Of a DNA stretch of 36,659 nucleotides, positions 24,600-31,835 are shown piece after piece. Position numbers and translations under genes: made by a program. The DNA lies in contig JAJYIR010000024.1 of assembly GCA_021789935.1 (NCBI GenBank), positions 1 to 36,659 of the forward strand. Reading direction: 5' to 3'. The notes beneath the pieces are model-generated. The model was not told where the DNA came from, ran no database searches, and saw only the letters and a program-made list of their open reading frames with translations. Source of the DNA: Nitrospirota bacterium. GTDB taxonomy: Bacteria > Nitrospirota > Thermodesulfovibrionia > Thermodesulfovibrionales > JdFR-88. How positions within the stretch are numbered: the first letter of the stretch is position 1; each line of letters starts with the position of its first letter.

Positions 24600-27281
24600 C
24601 TAGTGGGCCTCCGCCCAGTTGCGGCCGTATCCCGCCTCCACCAGGACAGGCACACTCATACCGGCGGCCCTGCTCATCTCTTCTTTAATTATATCAGTCA
24701 TCCTTGGGGCCTCGTCCTCCGGGGACTCAAAAACCAGTTCATCGTGCACCTGCAGTATGAGCCTCGTCCGGGTTGGCTTGAGGGCCTCCCATATGTTGAT
24801 CATCGCTTTTTTAATTATATCGGCGGCGCTGCCCTGGATCGGGGAGTTCATGGCAAAGCGCTCTCCCAGGGCGCGCACCCTGCGGTCCCGGCTTTGGAGT
24901 TCCGGAATGGGCCTTTTCCTGCCCGAAACGGTCCTTACGTAACCGGTCTTTTCCGCCTCCTCTATCGTCCTTTTCATGTAGGCGGCAACCCCGGTATGCC
25001 GCTCGAAGTACCTGCTTATGTACCTGGACGCCTCCTCGGCGCTTTTGCCCGTGGCCTGGCTCAACCCGAAAGGCGTTATCCCGTAGATAACACCGAAGTT
25101 CACAACCTTTGCCACCCTCCGGTGCTCCGGGCCCACCTGCGAGGGGTCCAGCCCGAATATCTCCGCCGCGGTCATAGTGTGAACATCCGCCCCCCGGGCG
25201 AACTCACTTTTGAGCGTCTCATCGCCGGAGATATGCGCAAGCACCCTTAATTCTATCTGTGAATAGTCGGCGGATATGATGCTGAACCCTTCCTCCGGGA
25301 CAAAGGCCTCGCGCATCTTTTTGCCCCATTCTCCCCTCACCGGGATGTTCTGCAGATTGGGGTTCGTGCTTGAAAGCCTGCCCGTCGCGGTGACGGCCTG
25401 ATTGAATGTGGCATGGATCCTCCCGGTGCGCTGACGGACAAGCGTTGGCAGTACGTCCACGTATGTCGTCTTCAGTTTGAACAAAGCGCGCCAATCGAGG
25501 ACCTCCCTTGGCAGCTCATGCTCGCCCGCCAGTTCCTCCAGCACGCCCACCTCGGTGGAATAACCCGTTTTTTTCTTTTTCCCGGGCGTCAGCTTCAGGA
25601 CGTCAAAAAGCACATGCCCAAGCTGCTTTGGCGAATTTATGTTGAACTCTCCGCCGGCCAGAAAAAAAACCCTCTTTTTGATGCCCTCTAGCTGCGCCTC
25701 AAGCTCTCCGGACAATTCCGCCAGCCTCCCGGTGTCCACCTTTACCCCCGTCTCCTCCATCCCGGCAAGCACACCCATAAGGGGCATCTCGTAGTCCGAA
25801 TAACAGCCGTTCAGCTCTTCCTGCCTGAGCCTCTCAAAGAGGATTGCCTTGCCCGTATGGACCAGCTCCGCCTCGTAGCAGGCAAAGCCGGCGGCTTCCT
25901 CCAGCGGCACAGCCGCGTACTGCCCGCCCTTTCCGGTAAGCTCCCTTATCGTCTTTTTCTTTATCGACAGGTATTCAAGCGCGATGGCCTCCAGGCTGTG
26001 GTCCTCCCTTAAAGGGTTGATCAGGTGAGACGCTATCATCACATCATGGAGCTGCCTGCCCTTGAGCTCCACCCCGTGGTTTTTTAAAAGGACCATCTCC
26101 CGCTTCAGGTTGTGGCCGGCCTTGGGGACCGCCTCATCTTCAAGAAGCGGCCTCAGTATGTCCAGGGCATCCTCCGCCTTAAGCTGTACAGGCGCGCCTT
26201 CGTATTCATGGGCAAACGGCAGATAAAAGCCCCCGTCTTTTTCTTCGGAATCAACATTGCCGGGGAAAAATGAGGCGCCAACGATGGCTTCCCGGCCAGG
26301 CGGAGAGACGGGCAAAACCAAAGGCCTTCCGGGAAAAACCCTCATGGAAAAACCGGCCCGCAGCCCGGGCAGCAGGGCCTTTAGCCTGGTTGCGGAAAGG
26401 ACCACCTCGTATTTTTTTTGCGGCGCCGCCTCCCCGGGGACATACTTCATCAGGGACGTGAGTTCGAACTCCTTGAAAAGAGCGGCCAGCGCATGCCAGT
26501 CCGGCTCATGGAGGCGGAACGAAAGGTCCTCCATGTCCGCCTCAACGGGAACGTCCCGGTCTATCACGGCAAGCTGCCTGGAGAGCTTCAGATTCTCCAT
26601 GTTTTCCTCTATGAGTTTTCTCGTCCTCGGTTTTTTGATCCTTTCCGTATGGGCGATAAGCTCATCGAGGTCTTTGAACTCAAGGAACAGCTCCTTCGCC
26701 GTCTTCTCCCCTATACCCTTTACTCCCGGTATGTTGTCCACGGCGTCCCCTACCAGGGCCATGAACTCAGGCACCCTCCCGGGCGGCACGCCGAAGCGCT
26801 CCATTACATGCTCCGGCCCAAGCACCTGGTTTTTAATGGGGTCGTAGACCCGGACTCCGCCGTCTATAAGCTGCAGCATGTCCTTGTCCGCCGTGACGAT
26901 ATACACGTTATGGCCGGCCCTTGACGCGCGCCCGGCGATTGTGCCTATCACATCGTCCGCCTCGTACCCAGGCACCTCGAAAAGCTGCACCCTGAACGCC
27001 TCTATTACCTTTCTTATATAAGGGAGCTGCTCTATCATCTCATCGGGGGCCCCGGGCCTGTGGGCCTTGTATGCCTCGTAAAGCCTGTGCCTTTCAGTCT
27101 TGTGCGGCGTATCGAAGGAGATTGCGAGGCCGCCGGGGCGCAGGTCCCTTATTATCTTCAGCAGCATATTTGTAAAGCCGAATATCGCGTTTGTGGGGCG
27201 GCCCTTGGAGTCCCTCAGGCCGCGTATGGCGAAATAGGCCCTATAGACATAGGAGTTGCCGTCTATGAGATAGATGTCCAT
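24600..27281 (-). CDS. polA: DNA polymerase I
   Basis: 893 residues with all three Pol I domains. 5'-nuclease domain: residues 1-285 (YLIDGNSYVYRAYFA, IVTADKDMLQL, LVGDAVDNIPGVKGIGEKTA). Middle domain, about 290-485: exonuclease fold present, but the Exo I Asp-x-Glu pair is absent (FSMRVF stands there) and the Exo III aspartates are glutamates (YEAE at 469-472); Asp413 of Exo II remains. Polymerase domain: motif A Asp672 in DYSQIELR, motif B Lys725 and Tyr733, motif C His845-Asp846-Glu847. So it should synthesise and remove primers but not proofread, as with Taq and Bacillus Pol I. No clear Shine-Dalgarno before the ATG. Confidence 0.96.
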   Translation of the reverse strand: MDIYLIDGNSYVYRAYFAIRGLRDSKGRPTNAIFGFTNMLLKIIRDLRPGGLAISFDTPHKTERHRLYEAYKAHRPGAPDEMIEQLPYIRKVIEAFRVQLFEVPGYEADDVIGTIAGRASRAGHNVYIVTADKDMLQLIDGGVRVYDPIKNQVLGPEHVMERFGVPPGRVPEFMALVGDAVDNIPGVKGIGEKTAKELFLEFKDLDELIAHTERIKKPRTRKLIEENMENLKLSRQLAVIDRDVPVEADMEDLSFRLHEPDWHALAALFKEFELTSLMKYVPGEAAPQKKYEVVLSATRLKALLPGLRAGFSMRVFPGRPLVLPVSPPGREAIVGASFFPGNVDSEEKDGGFYLPFAHEYEGAPVQLKAEDALDILRPLLEDEAVPKAGHNLKREMVLLKNHGVELKGRQLHDVMIASHLINPLREDHSLEAIALEYLSIKKKTIRELTGKGGQYAAVPLEEAAGFACYEAELVHTGKAILFERLRQEELNGCYSDYEMPLMGVLAGMEETGVKVDTGRLAELSGELEAQLEGIKKRVFFLAGGEFNINSPKQLGHVLFDVLKLTPGKKKKTGYSTEVGVLEELAGEHELPREVLDWRALFKLKTTYVDVLPTLVRQRTGRIHATFNQAVTATGRLSSTNPNLQNIPVRGEWGKKMREAFVPEEGFSIISADYSQIELRVLAHISGDETLKSEFARGADVHTMTAAEIFGLDPSQVGPEHRRVAKVVNFGVIYGITPFGLSQATGKSAEEASRYISRYFERHTGVAAYMKRTIEEAEKTGYVRTVSGRKRPIPELQSRDRRVRALGERFAMNSPIQGSAADIIKKAMINIWEALKPTRTRLILQVHDELVFESPEDEAPRMTDIIKEEMSRAAGMSVPVLVEAGYGRNWAEAH

Positions 27282-27344
27282 CAGTGCATTTTAACATTTT
27301 GATGCCCGGGAAGCCGGACGAGCGATACCCGGCAAGTGGAAGGC

Positions 27345-27374
27345 GGGATGGCCTGCCAATCCGGCCGCCATCCC
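27345..27374. repeat. 8-bp hairpin between polA and the transglutaminase gene
   Basis: GGGATGGC and GCCATCCC pair perfectly around 14 nt. No T-run follows on the minus strand, the direction of both neighbours, so it is not an obvious terminator. Confidence 0.5.
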
Positions 27375-27433
27375 TTCCCGTTGCCCCCCGCTGCCATGCT
27401 GATGATAAGAAAGCCATCCAGGCAATAGCGGCT

Positions 27434-28477
27434 CTAAAGCTCTTTAAAGCTTATCTTGTATCCAAGGTCAAAGCCAAAGAGGTCCGCGCTGAGGGGTTTG
27501 CCGTCCGCCTCGGCGTATGGATACATGAAGTAATCAAGCCTGCCGCCTTTTTGCCGCGGGTTAAGAAGGACGTCCCTGCCCGTGTAATAGACGATGCGGT
27601 TGTCGTCCACCGCGCCGAAAAAATAATCTACAAGGTCTTTCACGTCATTCAGGTTGGTAGTCCTCTTCTGGAGCATGGCCTTTCTCACGTCCGCGGGGTC
27701 CACAGGCACCCATCCGTATCCGGGGCAGTAGAATTCCGCCCAGCAGTGCTGGCTTTCCGTCATATCGCCCGTCTTGCCCGCAGGCATTCGTATGCTGAAC
27801 ATCTCCCTGGCCGGCACGCCGTCGCTCCTGGCAAGAGCGACGAAGACGGAAGAGATGTCCGCGCATTTACCGCCGCGGGTGGTGATGAGCCGTTCCACCT
27901 TGCCGTACCCGCAGCCCTTTACCCCTTCATCACGGTACATGTTGGCTACTATCCAGTTGTAGATGGCCCTGGCCTTTCCAACCACGGTGTTTTTGCCCCT
28001 CGTTATCTCCAGGGCAAGTGTTTTGACCTTCCCGCTTGTCGGTCCGAGGCTGGTGGGCCTTAGGTACCGGGCGAACTCTTTTTTGGAAAAAGGCATCTCG
28101 CGCTTCGGGAAATCCTTCATTACAAAATCCCTGCGGTCCACTTTGAAGCTGTATTTAAGCACCCTGTTTTTGAAATCTCCCTTCCATTCGGCATAGAGGG
28201 CGATGTTGCCGTGCTCGCCTTCCCTGTAAATGCCTTCTTTAGTGAAGTTGCCGGTTATGCTTACGTCATACACCCTCTGGTATTGGCCGGAGACAGGATA
28301 GGGTATCCAGAGCCTTACGTCTTTTGCCTTTTCAGGCGCCTTCATTTTGAGCTGCAGAGTGACCTCGCCCTTTTTTCTTTCCTTCGCATAAGAGAAGGAC
28401 GAAAATACCACGGCAAGGACGAGAGCAAGGCAAGCCGTAAAAAAAGGAAAAGGATATAAGAAAAACTTTTTCTTCAT
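27434..28477 (-). CDS. Exported transglutaminase-like cysteine-protease-fold protein
   Basis: 347 residues. The N-terminus is a signal peptide (basic KKK, then a hydrophobic run up to about residue 30, ending FSYA). A beta-rich N-terminal region (40-120) precedes the transglutaminase core with Cys205 (RGGKCADISSVFVALARSDGVPAR), His244 (SQHCWAEFYCPGYGW) and Asp260 (VDPAD), a complete triad. Such bacterial proteins are mostly taken to be periplasmic peptidases or amide hydrolases; the true substrate is unknown. A GGAGG lies 11 nt before the ATG. It may be transcribed from the strong minus-strand promoter at 28910-28938, which would give a leader of about 425 nt. Confidence 0.88.
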   Translation of the reverse strand: MKKKFFLYPFPFFTACLALVLAVVFSSFSYAKERKKGEVTLQLKMKAPEKAKDVRLWIPYPVSGQYQRVYDVSITGNFTKEGIYREGEHGNIALYAEWKGDFKNRVLKYSFKVDRRDFVMKDFPKREMPFSKKEFARYLRPTSLGPTSGKVKTLALEITRGKNTVVGKARAIYNWIVANMYRDEGVKGCGYGKVERLITTRGGKCADISSVFVALARSDGVPAREMFSIRMPAGKTGDMTESQHCWAEFYCPGYGWVPVDPADVRKAMLQKRTTNLNDVKDLVDYFFGAVDDNRIVYYTGRDVLLNPRQKGGRLDYFMYPYAEADGKPLSADLFGFDLGYKISFKEL

Positions 28478-28565
28478 CAGGTTTATTGCCTCCGCAAAAT
28501 TTTTTTATCCTTAATTTTTCTCTTGAATTCCCATCGCTGGAAAATGGCGGCAGCCTTCCGGACGC

Positions 28566-28665
28566 CAAAAACAAAAAAACAAAATAAAAAAACGGTTTTT
28601 TTGGGGTGTTTTTGGGGGAAGTTTTCTCTTTTTAAGAGGGTTTTTTGTTTTTTTTTGTTTTTTTG
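28566..28665. repeat. Adjacent A-run and T-run tracts in the long intergenic region
   Basis: 28566-28594 is a C-interrupted A-run tract and 28640-28665 a G-interrupted T-run tract; between them CTCTT-TTT-AAGAG (28626-28638) makes a small hairpin that leads into the T-runs, so on the plus strand this can act as a terminator-like end. AATTTAACTTAACTTAATTTAATTT follows in shortened form at about 28717-28741, a run of TTAAC/TTAAT units. No credible coding frame is present. Confidence 0.55.
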
Positions 28666-28744
28666 CGGGTCTTTTACAGGCTGTTCACCGGAAGATGAAG
28701 CCCAAGGGGGGATTTTAATTTAACTTAACTTAATTTAATTTCCC

Positions 28745-28903
28745 TTTTTCTGGTGGAGCGTTCCGCAAAACAAAAAAGCTTCCTCGCCGGAAAAGAAAAC
28801 CTTGACCAGGCCTTTTCCAGACAGACCTCAGCCAAAAGCCGTTTTAAAAAGTCCGGGCACAAAAAGCTCCACGGCCGCTCACCCCCCTCTTTCGGATTCG
28901 ATA
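28745..28903 (-). ncRNA. Candidate small RNA or structured leader
   Basis: The perfect-consensus promoter at 28910-28938 fires leftwards from about 28903. The first 160 nt of that transcript can fold: GTGGAGC (from 28872-28866) pairs with GCTCCAC (from 28759-28753), enclosing a hairpin with a 9-bp stem (28820-28812 with 28795-28787, one G-U). There is no open frame. It does not match the SRP RNA, tmRNA or RNase P signatures I know, and resemblance to 6S RNA is only in size and rod-like closure. The 3' end is not clear, so it may instead be the first part of a ~425-nt leader of the transglutaminase gene. Confidence 0.4.
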
Positions 28904-28909
28904 GCTAAG

Positions 28910-28938
28910 ATTATAAGAAGGGGCCATATGTCTGTCAA
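28910..28938 (-). promoter_or_regulatory. Perfect-consensus sigma-70 promoter, minus strand
   Basis: On the minus strand TTGACA (28938-28933), a 17-bp spacer and TATAAT (28915-28910): all twelve consensus bases at ideal spacing. The predicted start is near 28903. The nearest gene on this strand begins 425 nt away at 28477. Its -35 box lies 24 bp from that of the divergent helicase promoter. Confidence 0.8.
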
Positions 28939-28962
28939 CCGCACCCCGTCCTTTTTGATTTT

Positions 28963-28992
28963 TTGACATGGATGCCTCAAAAACAGCATAAT
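28963..28992 (+). promoter_or_regulatory. Promoter of the DEAD-box helicase gene
   Basis: TTGACA (28963-28968), an 18-bp spacer and CATAAT (28987-28992), 6/6 and 5/6 matches. The start would be near 28999, giving a leader of about 67 nt to the GTG at 29066. It is divergent from the minus-strand consensus promoter. Confidence 0.75.
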
Positions 28993-29065
28993 TATAGGGC
29001 TCGACATAAATGGGAAAATATTGGATTTCAAGGAAAATCCGCTCAAACTTAAAGGAGACCTGTTA

Positions 29066-30661
29066 GTGCATACAAACTTTCATGATTTTGGCATCTCGGA
29101 CAAGGTGATAATGTCCCTGTCCGAGATGGGCTTCGAAGCGCCGACCCCCATACAAACGGCGGCCATACCGCAGGCACTTAAGGGGAAAGACATCATAGGG
29201 CAGGCCCAGACCGGCACCGGAAAGACAGCCGCTTTCGGGATCCCCCTGCTAGAGCAGAGACCCGATTTCGCCCCGGCAAGAAGCAGATACCCCTATGCCC
29301 TGGTCCTTACCCCCACGCGCGAACTGGCCGTGCAGGTATGTGAGGAGCTTGGCAAGATGGGCGCGCGCGCCGGGGTTGTCTGCCTGCCGGTTTATGGCGG
29401 CCAGTCAATAGAGCTCCAGATTAAAAACCTTAAACGAGGGGTGGACATAGTGGTGGGCACGCCGGGACGGCTCCTGGACCATATACAGAGAAAGACCCTC
29501 AGCCTGAAGGAAACCAAGACCATCGTCCTTGACGAGGCCGACGAAATGCTCAATATGGGGTTTATTGAGGACATAAAAAAGATATTGAGCGAGCTCCCGG
29601 AAGAGCACCAGACGCTGCTTTTTTCGGCCACCATGCCTCGCGAGATACTGGCGATTGCGAAAACCCACATGAAAAAACCGGTTCAAGTAAGTGTGGACGC
29701 GGGCCAGATGGTGGTAGCCAAGATAAAGCAGGTCTTTTATGAAGTGCGGGAGGAAGACAAGATAAAGGCCCTCACCCGCCTCATTGATGTGGAGGGGCCG
29801 GCCCTCACCCTGGTGTTTTGCCATACAAAAAAAGAGGTTGACGACGTTTCCGGGAAGCTCCAGCAGATGGGATACCCGGCCGGCGCGCTTCATGGAGATT
29901 TTACCCAGAGCCACAGGGACGAGATGATGCGCAAATTCAAAAGCGGAGATATAGACATCCTCGTGGCCACCGATGTGGCAGCCCGCGGCCTCGATGTGCC
30001 TGACGTCTCGCACGTCATAAATTTCAGCATCCCCCAGGACCCGGAGGGCTATATACACCGCATAGGAAGAACAGGCAGGGCCGGCAAACCAGGCATAGCC
30101 ATTACCCTGGTGAACCCCAGGCAGTACCGCCATCTGAGGCTTATTGAGCAATCCGCAAAGACCCGCATCATGAAGGAGAAGCTCCCCACCGGGGCAGAGG
30201 TAAAAAAGGCAAGAGAAGACGACCTTGCGGCGGGCCTGGAGGAGGTCATAGCCGAGGGCAAGCATGCAGCCCTTTACCATCTGGCAGACAGTCTCCTTGA
30301 GAAGCACTCCCCACGGGACCTCGCGGCCGCGGCCATGCATATGATGCTCGGCGAAGCGGAGGTCGAGGAGATCGAGGAGGTCCGGACAGGATTTTATGAG
30401 GGAGGGAAGAAAGGTTTTGCCCGCCTTTTCATGACCGTCGGCAGGAAGGACAAGATACGTGTGGAGGACCTGATAAGGTCCATAGCCGCAGAGGCGAACA
30501 TCCCCGCCAGGAATATAGGCAATATCGCCCTTTATGATACGTTCAGCTTCATTGAGGTGCCGTCCGACCTGGCAGACCGCGTTATCGGGGCCGTCAACGA
30601 CAGCATAATCAAAGGCAGAAAGGTCAAAATAGGACACGCTAAAAAAAGGAAACAGGTCTGA
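29066..30661 (+). CDS. DEAD-box ATP-dependent RNA helicase
   Basis: 531 residues from the GTG at 29066, chosen because AAAGGAG (29051-29057) stands 8 nt before it; an in-frame TTG at 29021 has no ribosome site. It unwinds short RNA duplexes, probably in ribosome assembly or cold adaptation. Motifs: Q motif GFEAPTPIQ (22-30), Walker A AQTGTGKT (47-54), PTRELA, DEAD (156-159), SAT (187-189), and HRIGRTGRAG. The C-terminal 75 residues (FARLFMTVGRKDKIRVEDLI to IKGRKVKIGHA) are a DbpA-type RNA-binding domain as in CsdA/DeaD and DbpA. I leave the symbol open between deaD and dbpA types. The gene is monocistronic with a strong terminator. Confidence 0.93.
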   Translation: MHTNFHDFGISDKVIMSLSEMGFEAPTPIQTAAIPQALKGKDIIGQAQTGTGKTAAFGIPLLEQRPDFAPARSRYPYALVLTPTRELAVQVCEELGKMGARAGVVCLPVYGGQSIELQIKNLKRGVDIVVGTPGRLLDHIQRKTLSLKETKTIVLDEADEMLNMGFIEDIKKILSELPEEHQTLLFSATMPREILAIAKTHMKKPVQVSVDAGQMVVAKIKQVFYEVREEDKIKALTRLIDVEGPALTLVFCHTKKEVDDVSGKLQQMGYPAGALHGDFTQSHRDEMMRKFKSGDIDILVATDVAARGLDVPDVSHVINFSIPQDPEGYIHRIGRTGRAGKPGIAITLVNPRQYRHLRLIEQSAKTRIMKEKLPTGAEVKKAREDDLAAGLEEVIAEGKHAALYHLADSLLEKHSPRDLAAAAMHMMLGEAEVEEIEEVRTGFYEGGKKGFARLFMTVGRKDKIRVEDLIRSIAAEANIPARNIGNIALYDTFSFIEVPSDLADRVIGAVNDSIIKGRKVKIGHAKKRKQV

Positions 30662-30728
30662 GGCAAAAAACAAAAAACATCAGCCGTCAGCCGGGCGCAT
30701 CCTGCCCCGCCTGAACGTAAAGGCCCAT

Positions 30729-30778
30729 AAACCGGAAAGCCCCGCACCCGGCACGGATGCGGGGCTTTCCGGTTTTTT
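30729..30778. terminator. Strong bidirectional rho-independent terminator
   Basis: AAACCGGAAAGCCCCGCA and TGCGGGGCTTTCCGGTTT pair perfectly over about 18 bp around an 11-nt loop, with T-runs on both strands. It separates the helicase gene from the converging exported-protein gene. Confidence 0.95.
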
Positions 30779-31247
30779 ACTTCATTCTCCATCCCGCCCA
30801 TTCCGGCACGCCTGCTTCATTTCTGAGAACAAGGGTGCCGCCGTTTTTGACTTTTTTGACCTCCCTGGCGATGATGGCCGGCTTGCCGTCAAATGTGAGC
30901 CTGGAGCCTGTGACCTGCACAGCGTCTCCTTTCGCGAACTTCATGTCCTGCCTTGCGATATACCATTCGGGGCCCAGGTGCACGGATATGGTCTCCTTAT
31001 CGGTCTTCACCATCAGATGAATGCCTGAATGCATTCCTTTCATGGGCCTGAATTTTTCCACCGCCTCAACCTTCCCGGATATTGTCTCTACGGTCCGGGG
31101 GTCGTACATCCTTTGATAGGCCGAACCCGCTCCCCATCCGCCGCTTCCCCTCCAACCCCGCCAGGCCCGGGCAAAAGGCACGGAAGCAAAGACCATTAAG
31201 AATGCCGCTATCGCGATGCCGGCCCAGGCAATCTTCTTTCTGCTCAT
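30777..31247 (-). CDS. Small exported protein, probable OB-fold, function unknown
   Basis: 156 residues from the ATG at 31247, chosen because GGAAGGAGGAAGTC stands directly before it; the frame is open upstream but runs through low-complexity sequence. The N-terminus is a signal peptide (SRKKIAWAGIAIAAFLMVFASVPFARA). A Gly/Trp-rich linker (WRGWRGSGGWGAG) leads to a beta-rich domain, TVETISGKVEAVEKF...GIHLMVKTDKETISVHLGPEWYI...GDAVQVTGSRLTFDGKPAIIAREVKK, which looks like a bacterial OB fold. Similar exported proteins occur in Geobacter-like genomes, sometimes mislabelled as DNA-binding proteins. Target unknown; metal or small-ligand binding in the periplasm is a guess. Confidence 0.78.
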   Translation of the reverse strand: MSRKKIAWAGIAIAAFLMVFASVPFARAWRGWRGSGGWGAGSAYQRMYDPRTVETISGKVEAVEKFRPMKGMHSGIHLMVKTDKETISVHLGPEWYIARQDMKFAKGDAVQVTGSRLTFDGKPAIIAREVKKVKNGGTLVLRNEAGVPEWAGWRMK

Positions 31248-31289
31248 GACTTCCTCCTTCCATAAAAATGGGTTTTTACAAATCTTGCG

Positions 31290-31338
31290 TTTTCTGCTTT
31301 TTGCCTTTTTTTTGTTTTTTTGCTTTTTTGCTTTTTTG
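31290..31338. repeat. T-run tract upstream of the exported-protein gene
   Basis: Runs of four to eight T separated by GC or G, the complement of the A-run tracts at 10297, 11581 and 28566. It lies upstream of the exported-protein gene, at the left edge of the gene-free 31248-31835 region. That region further holds the mazEF relic and the inverted-repeat element described separately; I see no gene in the remainder. Confidence 0.6.
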
Positions 31339-31509
31339 AAATGCAAATAACCCCACCGGGGCCCCGCAGAATGAAAACGGGGAAAGTCCATTATCTTTTA
31401 TTGTACATATCCACATTTTCACACACCTCCCCTGAAAGTCAAATTAAAGGCCGGTGATTTTCGGGAGGGCCCACCCCTTTCTTCCGCGAACCTGGGGACG
31501 GCAAGGCTC

Positions 31510-31738
31510 CGGCCCCTAACCGCGCCGCTACCGAACCAAATGACTAACATTTTCCGGTCGTGCAGCGCACAATGCACTCGGGTCCGCGAGAATCGTTTTT
31601 TCCTCAAGGGCATGGGCAATCAGGTTTCAGGCCGGCGGTTGTTCCATCTCCGGATTTTATAACAAAGCTTCAGGCCTCTGTCTTGTGTGCCCCATAACGG
31701 CAAAGGTCAAGGGCTATCCTTTCGAAGTGCAACTTGAA
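31510..31738 (+). pseudogene. mazF: Decayed mazEF locus: promoter-side block fused to a frameshifted mazF fragment
   Basis: 31510-31606 matches the reverse complement of about 1005-1101, the block upstream of mazE, at roughly 90 percent. 31607-31738 matches the reverse complement of about 461-593, codons 19-62 of mazF (GHEQSGFRPAVVLSP to GYPFEVQLE), at about 90 percent. The roughly 410 bp in between, all of mazE and the mazF start, are missing; the junction falls at AAGGGCATG. A further 1-bp loss (CCGGATTTTATAAC against CCGGAATTCTATAAC) breaks the frame. So this is a dead second copy, in opposite orientation to the intact locus 30 kb away. Confidence 0.9.
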
Positions 31739-31754
31739 ACAGACGAAAAGGACG

Positions 31755-31830
31755 AAAAGGGGACGGTTCTATTTAACGGGCGACGGCGGACAAATTCCGA
31801 AAGGACCGAAAAATAGAACCGCCCCCTTTA
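31755..31830. repeat. Inverted-repeat element with 20-bp arms
   Basis: AAAAGGGGACGGTTCTATTT (31755-31774) and AAATAGAACCGCCCCCTTTA (31811-31830) are inverted copies with about two mismatches, around a 36-bp interior. Similar GGGGACGGTTCTATTT ends are found next to REP-associated (Y1/IS200-like) transposase genes in other bacteria, as I recall. No transposase is present here. It directly follows the mazF relic (with a short GACGAAAAG duplication between) and abuts the stop of the next gene. Confidence 0.8.
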
Positions 31831-31835
31831 TCTTT

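Noticed and set aside
24333-25250. A 305-codon plus-strand frame opposite polA and the HD gene
   Set aside because: It overlaps three well-supported minus-strand genes and has no recognisable sequence.
28523-28723. A 66-codon plus-strand frame in the long intergenic region, ending in a lipobox-like FTGCS
   Set aside because: It is mainly Phe/Lys translated from the T- and A-run tracts, has no ribosome site and no promoter; the lipobox look is accidental.
28745-28903. Known RNA genes (SRP RNA, tmRNA, RNase P RNA) for the structured minus-strand region
   Set aside because: I looked for the SRP tetraloop segment, the tmRNA tRNA-like end and RNase P conserved regions and did not see them. 6S RNA cannot be excluded but lacks clear sequence support.
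29405-30673. A 422-codon open frame antisense to the DEAD-box helicase gene
   Set aside because: The helicase frame is certain and the antisense product shows no domain and has no ribosome site.
10297-31338. A-run tracts as CRISPR or tandem arrays
   Set aside because: Units are unequal, there are no spacers of constant length, and the tracts are short.
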